29,158 bases of DNA from an uncultured Collinsella sp. (GTDB taxonomy: Bacteria > Actinomycetota > Coriobacteriia > Coriobacteriales > Coriobacteriaceae). The position numbers and the translations under genes were made by a program. The notes below the pieces were generated by a model, which saw nothing but the letters and a program-made list of their open reading frames with translations, made no database searches and had not been told where the DNA came from. The stretch is from positions 1-29,158 of the forward strand of contig CABSDO010000013.1 in NCBI GenBank assembly GCA_902476475.1. The letters run 5' to 3'. The number at the start of each line of letters is the position of its first letter. The stretch's first letter is position 1. Below, in pieces: positions 24,449 through 29,158 of this stretch.

Positions 24449-24536
24449 CCAGGCACCCGATCTTGGGGCTCAAGTGGTCGGGCGTGACCCATTAGGTCAA
24501 CGCCCGACCACTTTCACCCCAACCTCGGGCACCTGG
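24449..24536 (+). repeat. long imperfect hairpin between aldolase and kinase genes
   Basis: An 88-base inverted repeat beginning 8 bp after the aldolase stop. From outside in it pairs CCAGG/CCTGG, CCCGA/TCGGG, TTGGGG/CCCCAA, a 14-bp arm (24472-24485 with 24500-24513) and GACC/GGTC around loop CATTA. That is about 34 base pairs with small internal loops. No T-tract follows, so it is not a standard terminator. A second, smaller hairpin GCGCTGT/ACGGCGC lies at 24549-24575. Confidence 0.75.
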
Positions 24537-24613
24537 AAAACCTTTACCGCGCTGTGGCGGCTAGCCTGACGGCGCATTTCCTGTAGTTGTTTTTATCTCC
24601 TAAGGAGAGCGAC

Positions 24614-25579
24614 ATGGAGAACAAGTACGTTTGCTCCGTCGATATCGGCGGCACCAAGATTGCGACTGCCATTATGGAGTATCCGGCTGACGGCAGCGTG
24701 CCCCATCCCGTATTTGAGGCCGAGGTTCCTACCGAGGCCCAGGAGGGCGGCGAGGCTGTCTTCCAGCGTATCGAGGCGTCCATCAAGGCCGCTCTCGAGG
24801 CGAATCCCGATGTCGAGGTCCTCGGTGTCGGTATCGGTGCCGCCGGCGTCGTCGATCCCAAGACGGGCGCCATCGCGTATGCCAACGAGATTATGCCCGG
24901 CTGGTCCGGCGTTCAGTTGGGGCCGCGTCTGCGCGAGGACCTTGGTTTTCCCGTTGCCGTTGTGGGCGACGTGCAGGCTCATGCTCTGGGCGAGGCCCAC
25001 TGGGGCGTCGGTAAGGGCAAGTTCTCCGTCTTGTGTCTGGGCATCGGCACGGGCATCGGCGGCGCATATGTCGAGAACGGCCGCGTGATGCAGGGCTTCC
25101 ATGGTGCTGCCGGCCATATGGGCCATATCGAGTGCTCGGCTGCTGCCGGAATTCCCTGCGCCTGTGGTCGTTCTGGCCATCTTGAGTCGGTAGCCTCGGG
25201 CACCTCGATTGGCCGTATGTACGACGAGCGCTTCGGTCGAGTTGACCCCAGCCGTCCTTCGGTCGGTCGCGATGTGAACGACCTGTGCCGTGCGGGCGAC
25301 GCAAAGGCGACCGAGGTCATCCATGACGCCGGCTTTGCGCTGGGCGCCAGCTTGGGCTCGCTTGCCAACATCTTGGATCCCGAGGTCATCGTACTTTCGG
25401 GAGGTGTGATTCACCAGGGTCCCGATTGGCGTTCGCAAACGTGGAAGGACTCGGTGCACGAGGGCTATGCCAGCCAGGCGCTCGACCCGCTTCAGGACAC
25501 GCCGATCCTCATCGGTTCTCTGGAGGGCGACGCGCCGCTTATCGGCGCCGCCGAACACCTTCTTGCGTCGTTGAAGTAA
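24614..25579 (+). CDS. nanK: ROK-family kinase, probable N-acetylmannosamine kinase
   Basis: A 321-residue sugar kinase of the ROK family. DIGGTK (10-15) binds ATP phosphate, GIGAAGVVD and NEIMPGW (91-97) form the sugar pocket, and the catalytic Asp119 is in GDVQAHALGE. The zinc module comprises GHMGH (His171), Cys182, Cys184 and His189, the last where ROK proteins usually have Cys. There is no N-terminal DNA-binding domain, so it is a kinase rather than a repressor. Between an NAL-like aldolase and NanE, the expected substrate is ManNAc, giving ManNAc-6-P. Start ATG 24614 follows TAAGGAG (24601-24607); the complementary CTCC lies directly before it, a possible weak masking stem. Both sides of the gene carry long hairpins. 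Confidence 0.78.
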   Translation: MENKYVCSVDIGGTKIATAIMEYPADGSVPHPVFEAEVPTEAQEGGEAVFQRIEASIKAALEANPDVEVLGVGIGAAGVVDPKTGAIAYANEIMPGWSGVQLGPRLREDLGFPVAVVGDVQAHALGEAHWGVGKGKFSVLCLGIGTGIGGAYVENGRVMQGFHGAAGHMGHIECSAAAGIPCACGRSGHLESVASGTSIGRMYDERFGRVDPSRPSVGRDVNDLCRAGDAKATEVIHDAGFALGASLGSLANILDPEVIVLSGGVIHQGPDWRSQTWKDSVHEGYASQALDPLQDTPILIGSLEGDAPLIGAAEHLLASLK

Positions 25580-25596
25580 ACATAACTACCAAGTGC

Positions 25597-25694
25597 GCCT
25601 TCTGAGGTGCCGCAGATTGACGTCAAAGAGGAGCGAAGCGTACTTCGGTACGCGAGCGACGGTTTGAACGTCAAGGTGCGGTGTCTCAGAAGGC
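25597..25694 (+). repeat. 98-nt hairpin with UUCG loop between kinase and epimerase genes
   Basis: Two 47-base arms (25597-25643 and 25648-25694) flank a TTCG tetraloop closed by C-G. Pairing comprises a perfect outer 10 bp (GCCTTCTGAG), three wobble pairs, 5 bp, a 2x2 loop, 7 bp (TTGACGT), a purine-rich internal loop and a terminal GCGTAC/GTACGC stem. TGTTTTG follows. It fills the whole gap before the NanE ribosome site. It could be a dispersed palindromic element or a regulatory RNA stem. Confidence 0.8.
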
Positions 25695-25719
25695 TGTTTT
25701 GAGAAAGGTTGAGTCGAAC

Positions 25720-26406
25720 ATGACCGTCGATCCTTTGATTCAATCCCTGAAGGGCAAGCTCGTCGTGAGCGTTCAGGCCTATATGGGCGAGCCGCTTCGT
25801 ACGCCCGAGACCATGGCTCAGATGTCTCGCGCCTGCGAGCTTGGCGGCGCCGCCGCTATTCGCTGCCAGGGTCTTGCCGACATCGCCGCCATTAAGGGCC
25901 GCTGCGAGGTCCCCGTCATCGGCTTGTGGAAGGATGGGCACGAGGGCGTCTACATCACGCCGACGCTGCGTCATGCTCGCGCCTGCGTTGCCGCCGGTGC
26001 CGACATCGTGGCAATTGATGCCACTGATCGCCCACGTCCCGATGGCAAGACCGTCGAGGACACCTTCCGTCCGCTGCACGAGGAGGGCGTGCTCCTGATG
26101 GCCGACTGTGCCACCATCGAGGATATTCGTCGTGCTGTCGACATGGGCTTTGACCTGGTGTCCACCACGCTTTCTCATGGTGTTGCCGCTATCGATTGCA
26201 CCATGGCCGACGGTCCCGATCTGCCGCTCCTGCGCCAGGCGACCGAGGAATTTTCCGGCCTTCCCATCATCTGCGAGGGCCGCGTGCACACGCCCGAGGA
26301 GGCCCGCGCCGCGATTGATGCGGGCGCCTGGGCAGTTGTCGTGGGCACTGCCATTACGCACCCCACGAGTATTACGAGTTGGTTCAAAGCCGCGCTTGAG
26401 GCGTAA
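25720..26406 (+). CDS. nanE: N-acetylmannosamine-6-phosphate 2-epimerase
   Basis: Converts ManNAc-6-P to GlcNAc-6-P in sialic acid catabolism. The 228-residue TIM barrel shows NanE motifs: VSVQAYMGEPL (16-26), AAIRCQG, VIGLWKDG (66-73, with the conserved Lys71), YITPT, IVAIDATDRPRP (97-108), LMADCATIED, ICEGRVHTPEEA and a phosphate-binding VVVGTAITHP. The start is ATG 25720 with GAAAGG at 25702-25707. A GTG in frame at 25681 lies inside the long hairpin and is rejected. This gene gives the strongest evidence that the cluster degrades sialic acid. The product feeds NagA/NagB, which are not in this window. Confidence 0.93.
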   Translation: MTVDPLIQSLKGKLVVSVQAYMGEPLRTPETMAQMSRACELGGAAAIRCQGLADIAAIKGRCEVPVIGLWKDGHEGVYITPTLRHARACVAAGADIVAIDATDRPRPDGKTVEDTFRPLHEEGVLLMADCATIEDIRRAVDMGFDLVSTTLSHGVAAIDCTMADGPDLPLLRQATEEFSGLPIICEGRVHTPEEARAAIDAGAWAVVVGTAITHPTSITSWFKAALEA

Positions 26407-26457
26407 GACGGACCTCGTATCCGCTCAGGGCGGTATACTCATTAAAGGCAATTGACC

Positions 26458-26495
26458 GCGCGGGATCCGGGTTGCTGCGTCCCGCGCTTGTTTTT
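26458..26495 (+). terminator. terminator or attenuator immediately before the rapZ ribosome site
   Basis: GCGCGGGA (26458-26465) pairs with TCCCGCGC (26480-26487), followed by TTGTTTTT. The T-tract touches AGGAGG (26496-26501), the rapZ Shine-Dalgarno. TATACT at 26434-26439 could be the rapZ -10, in which case the hairpin lies in the rapZ leader. It may end the nan-type transcript, attenuate rapZ, or both. Confidence 0.75.
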
Positions 26496-26507
26496 AGGAG
26501 GCAGCAC

Positions 26508-27428
26508 ATGCAAAAGGGAGATGCCATGGATGCGGCGGAGCGCTCGGAGCGCATTCCCGATATCGTCATCATCACCGGAATGTCCGGTTCGGGCCGAACG
26601 CAGGCCATGCATGTGTTCGAGGACATGGGCTACTTTTGCATCGACAACTTGCCTCCGCGTCTGATCGCCCAGCTTGCTGAGCTCGTCGGCATCAATACGG
26701 GCGTGGGCAGGCATCTTGCCGTCACCTGCGACCTGCGCAGCCAGGGCTTGTTCGATGAGCTGCTCGATGCCGTTGTCGCACTCGAGGAGCGCGAGATGAG
26801 CTGCGACATCGTGTTTCTCGAGGCCTCTGACGAGGTGCTGATCCGTCGTTATAGCGAAAACCGCCGCCGCCATCCCATTGCCAAGCCGGGGGAGACTACG
26901 GCCGATGCGATTCAGCGCGAGCGTCTGCAGCTGCAGGGTGTGCGCGATCGAGCCGATATGATCATCGATACGAGCCGCTTGCGCACCTCTGCTCTGCGCA
27001 ACAAATTGCGCATGGCGTTCTCCGAGCTGTCCGACCAGCAGCTCATGGACGTTCACGTGTTCTCGTTTGGCTTTAAGCACGGTATGCCCGTCGAGGCGGA
27101 CATTATGATCGACGTTCGCTTCCTGCCCAATCCGTTCTATGATCCCGAGATGCGCACGATGACCGGTCTCGATAAGAAAGTCTCCGACTTTGTTCTGGAC
27201 CATCCCAAGACCCAGGAGTTCTGGAAGGCCTGGACGCAGCTGCTCGATACGGTCATGCCCGGCTATATCGCGGAGGGCAAGCCACAGCTTTCTATTGCCA
27301 TCGGCTGCACGGGCGGTCAACACCGCAGCGTAGCCATCGCCGAGGCCACGGCTCGTTATTTGGAAGGCGCCCAATATCACGTGAGCATTTCCCATCGCGA
27401 CCTGTCGCGCGCCAACACGAAAGCATAG
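26508..27428 (+). CDS. rapZ: RapZ/YvcJ-type nucleotide-binding protein
   Basis: RapZ proteins bind nucleotides; in E. coli RapZ adapts RNase E to the small RNA GlmZ and senses glucosamine-6-phosphate. Its job in actinobacteria is less clear. The 306-residue protein has Walker A GMSGSGRT (24-31), with Arg30 in place of Lys, a form I recall from other actinobacterial RapZ sequences. It then has YFCIDNLPP, RRYSENRRRHP, the RSF-like FSFGFKHGMP and DVRFLPNPF blocks, and the C-terminal IGCTGGQHRSVAIAE. The start is ATG 26508, six bases after a perfect AGGAGG; a frame extending to 26472 runs into the terminator hairpin. It is followed 6 bp later by whiA, with yvcK missing in between. Confidence 0.93.
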   Translation: MQKGDAMDAAERSERIPDIVIITGMSGSGRTQAMHVFEDMGYFCIDNLPPRLIAQLAELVGINTGVGRHLAVTCDLRSQGLFDELLDAVVALEEREMSCDIVFLEASDEVLIRRYSENRRRHPIAKPGETTADAIQRERLQLQGVRDRADMIIDTSRLRTSALRNKLRMAFSELSDQQLMDVHVFSFGFKHGMPVEADIMIDVRFLPNPFYDPEMRTMTGLDKKVSDFVLDHPKTQEFWKAWTQLLDTVMPGYIAEGKPQLSIAIGCTGGQHRSVAIAEATARYLEGAQYHVSISHRDLSRANTKA

Positions 27429-27434
27429 GCCTGC

Positions 27435-28364
27435 ATGTCGTTTACCGCCGAGGTGCGTGACGAGCTCGCGCGCTGCGAACCCGAATGTGAATACTGCGAT
27501 TTGTCGACGCTTGCCGCCCTGACGCGTGTGAGCGGTACACTTTCGCTGGCCGGCTCCGGGCGGTATCGATTGACGGTCGCGACGGAGACGGGTGCCGTCG
27601 CGCGCACGATGATCACGCTGACGCATCGCATCCTTAAGCTCAAAACGGAATTCACCGTTCGTAAATCGGTCTTGCATAAGGTCCGTAACTATCTCATTAC
27701 CCTGCCCGATCAACCCGACCTGGACAAGGCTCTGGTGCTGCTGGGCATTCTCGACCGCAGGGGAGGGCTCGTCGCCGGTGTTCCCCGGCACATCGTTGCC
27801 CGTCCCTGCTGCAGGCTTGCCTACATCCGCGGCGCGCTCATCGCGGGCGGTTTCGTGGCCGATCCACGCGGCGACTTTCATTTGGAGATCGCGGTGCAGG
27901 GCGAGCAGTATGCCCGGGGACTTTGCGATCTATTGGAGCAGATTGGAGTCCATGCGCGCGTTAACGCGCGGCGCGGATCCTTTGCCGTCTACATTAAGAG
28001 CGCCGAGGAGATCGAGCAGCTTCTAAAGCTGGTCGGCGCCAAGCGCAGCGTTGCCGAGATCGAGGAGGCGCGCGCGGTCAAATTGGTTAAGAACGACGTA
28101 AACCGTCGCGTGAATGCCGAGCTGGCCAATCAGACCAGAAGTGCAGGTGCCGCCCAGCATCAGCTTGCGTTGATCGATGAGCTCGAGCAGCGGGGTTTGC
28201 GCGACACGCTTCCGGACGCCTTGGCGGTCTTTTGCGACCTGCGCGAGCGCTATCCCGATCTGTCGCTGCGCGATCTGGGGGAGATGGCTGACCCTCCCTT
28301 GTCGAAGTCTGCCCTGTACCATCGCGTTTTGAGGCTTGAAAAGCTCATTGAAGCAAACAGGTAG
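27435..28364 (+). CDS. whiA: DNA-binding protein WhiA
   Basis: A 309-residue WhiA: an N-terminal LAGLIDADG-like domain and a C-terminal helix-turn-helix. WhiA regulates sporulation and cell division in Streptomyces and affects division in Bacillus. Recognisable blocks are MSFTAEVRDELAR at the start, CDLSTLAAL, CCRLAYIRGALIAGG near 132-146, AVKLVKNDVNRRVNAE and the HTH stretch LSLRDLGEMADPPLSKSALYHRVLRLEKL near 275-303. Length is usual for the family. ATG 27435 begins 6 bp after rapZ, with only a weak AGG before it, so it is probably coupled. A 193-bp AT-rich gap separates it from gap. Confidence 0.95.
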   Translation: MSFTAEVRDELARCEPECEYCDLSTLAALTRVSGTLSLAGSGRYRLTVATETGAVARTMITLTHRILKLKTEFTVRKSVLHKVRNYLITLPDQPDLDKALVLLGILDRRGGLVAGVPRHIVARPCCRLAYIRGALIAGGFVADPRGDFHLEIAVQGEQYARGLCDLLEQIGVHARVNARRGSFAVYIKSAEEIEQLLKLVGAKRSVAEIEEARAVKLVKNDVNRRVNAELANQTRSAGAAQHQLALIDELEQRGLRDTLPDALAVFCDLRERYPDLSLRDLGEMADPPLSKSALYHRVLRLEKLIEANR

Positions 28365-28409
28365 TTGAGCGAAACTGCTTATATAGGGATTGAACTGCTG
28401 TTTTACTCT

Positions 28410-28423
28410 TTAAAACGTTTTAA
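28410..28423. promoter_or_regulatory. perfect 14-bp palindromic operator upstream of gap
   Basis: TTAAAACGTTTTAA is a perfect palindrome centred on CG, the shape of LacI/CcpA-family sites. Its TAAAACGTTT core recurs at 15703-15712 before the nan-type operon. It lies 57 bp upstream of a likely gap -10 box. Confidence 0.55.
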
Positions 28424-28439
28424 CGTAAATTTGATTTTC

Positions 28440-28485
28440 AATTTCGAGCATTCTCGTGAAATTCAAGTCAAAAAAAAGGTATATT
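28440..28485 (+). promoter_or_regulatory. gap promoter region
   Basis: TATATT (28480-28485) is a good -10 candidate; the best -35 (GTGAAA, 28456-28461, 18-bp spacer) is poor. AATTTCGAG / CTC-GT-GAAATT (28440-28463) forms a small inverted repeat over that -35 and may bind a regulator. The leader to 28557 ends with GAAAGGAG. Confidence 0.45.
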
Positions 28486-28557
28486 AGGCCAGTGGTTAGT
28501 TTGTGGGCCTCAACGGCGGGCGCTGTAGCTCGCGGGGGCCTTACGAAAGGAGACACA

Positions 28558-29158
28558 ATGGCAGTAAAGGTTGCTATTAACGGCTTCGGTCGCATCGGTC
28601 GTCTGGCTTTCCGTCAGATGTTCGGTCATGAGGGCTCCGAGATCGTCGCTATCAACGACCTCACCTCTCCCGATATGCTCGCTTACCTGCTGAAGTACGA
28701 CTCCACGCAGGGCAACTACGCTCGCGATCACGAGGTCGTTGCTGGCGAGGATTCCATCACCGTTGACGGCAAGGAGATCAAGATCTACAAGGAGGCCGAC
28801 GCCAACAACCTGCCTTGGGGCGACCTCGACGTCGACGTCGTTCTCGAGTGCACCGGCTTCTACACCAGCAAGGCTAAGGCTCAGGCCCACATCAACGCTG
28901 GCGCCAAGAAGGTCGTCATCTCCGCTCCGGCCGGCAGCGATCTGCCCACCATCGTGTACAACGTCAACCATGAGACGCTGACCGCTGAGGACAACATCAT
29001 CTCCGCCGCTTCCTGCACCACCAACTGCCTCGCCCCGATGGCCAAGGGTCTGAACGACTTCGCTCCCATCGTGTCCGGCATCATGACCACCATTCACGCC
29101 TGGACCGGCGACCAGATGCCGCTCGACGGCCCGCAGCGCAAGGGCAACAAGCGCCGCA
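28558..29158 (+). CDS. gap: glyceraldehyde-3-phosphate dehydrogenase (5' part)
   Basis: Glycolytic GAPDH, converting glyceraldehyde-3-phosphate to 1,3-bisphosphoglycerate with NAD. About 200 residues are present before the window ends; the usual length is ~335. The NAD-binding GFGRIGR is at 9-15, AINDL (31-35) supplies the adenosine-ribose Asp typical of NAD-specific enzymes, and SAPAGSD follows. The catalytic Cys153 lies in ASCTTNCLAP, and HAWTGDQMPLDGP begins the substrate loop. Codons are strongly C-ending, as expected for a highly expressed gene. GAAAGGAG (28545-28552) precedes ATG 28558. Its position after whiA agrees with actinobacterial gene order. Confidence 0.97.
   Translation, partial: MAVKVAINGFGRIGRLAFRQMFGHEGSEIVAINDLTSPDMLAYLLKYDSTQGNYARDHEVVAGEDSITVDGKEIKIYKEADANNLPWGDLDVDVVLECTGFYTSKAKAQAHINAGAKKVVISAPAGSDLPTIVYNVNHETLTAEDNIISAASCTTNCLAPMAKGLNDFAPIVSGIMTTIHAWTGDQMPLDGPQRKGNKRR

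Noticed and set aside
28486..28541. possible structured leader of gap (repeated GGCC elements)
   Set aside because: AGGCC can pair with either of two GGCCT copies, but the stems are only 4-5 bp and no clear switch is evident.
1..29158. tRNA, rRNA, CRISPR array, insertion sequence or prophage
   Set aside because: No cloverleaf, no regular direct repeats with spacers, no transposase or integrase, and no attachment-site repeats were seen.

Overview
The window looks like the chromosome of a Coriobacteriia-type actinobacterium, most likely Collinsella or a close relative. This rests on protein resemblance, on the gene order (coaE near uvrB; uvrC, rapZ, whiA and gap together) and on GC-rich, C-ending codons in the strongly biased genes. 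No database search was possible, so the genus is an inference. All genes recognised are intact except gap, which runs off the right edge.

Left part (1-7.6 kb): a terminator closes an upstream gene, followed by coaE, a small lytic transglycosylase and uvrB on the plus strand. Facing them is a minus-strand group: mrp (Fe-S/P-loop carrier), an HI0933-type flavoprotein and a COG2509-type FAD protein. A perfect 12-bp palindromic terminator separates uvrB from the last of these.

Middle (7.6-15.6 kb): uvrA is divergent from mrp, with a LexA-like SOS box between them. Then comes a tight ybaK-murJ-uvrC operon. All three UvrABC excision-repair genes therefore lie within 14 kb. MurJ carries an extra ~250-residue acidic cytoplasmic head with three copies of a Thr-centred (D/G)-E-T-A-V motif.

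Accessory block (15.6-26.4 kb): a probable sialic-acid import and catabolism operon. It encodes a Tat-type lipoprotein solute binder, a permease, a fused permease-ATPase, a second ATPase, a CE7-type acetylesterase, an esterase paralogue that has lost its nucleophile, an N-acetylneuraminate-lyase-family aldolase, a ROK kinase and ManNAc-6-P epimerase. Together they would import sialic acid, possibly remove O-acetyl groups, and convert it to GlcNAc-6-P. The operon has a 365-bp leader holding a LacI/cre-like operator, a three-way-junction-like fold and a hairpin that buries the ribosome binding site. Several gene junctions contain hairpins, two of them nearly 100 nt long.

Right part (26.4-29.2 kb): rapZ, whiA and the start of gap. 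The nan-type block sits between uvrC and rapZ, which are usually close in actinobacteria, and yvcK is missing from its usual place between rapZ and whiA. The best candidates for something undescribed are the RNA-like leader of the nan operon, the nucleophile-less esterase paralogue, the long intercistronic hairpins and the MurJ motif repeats.
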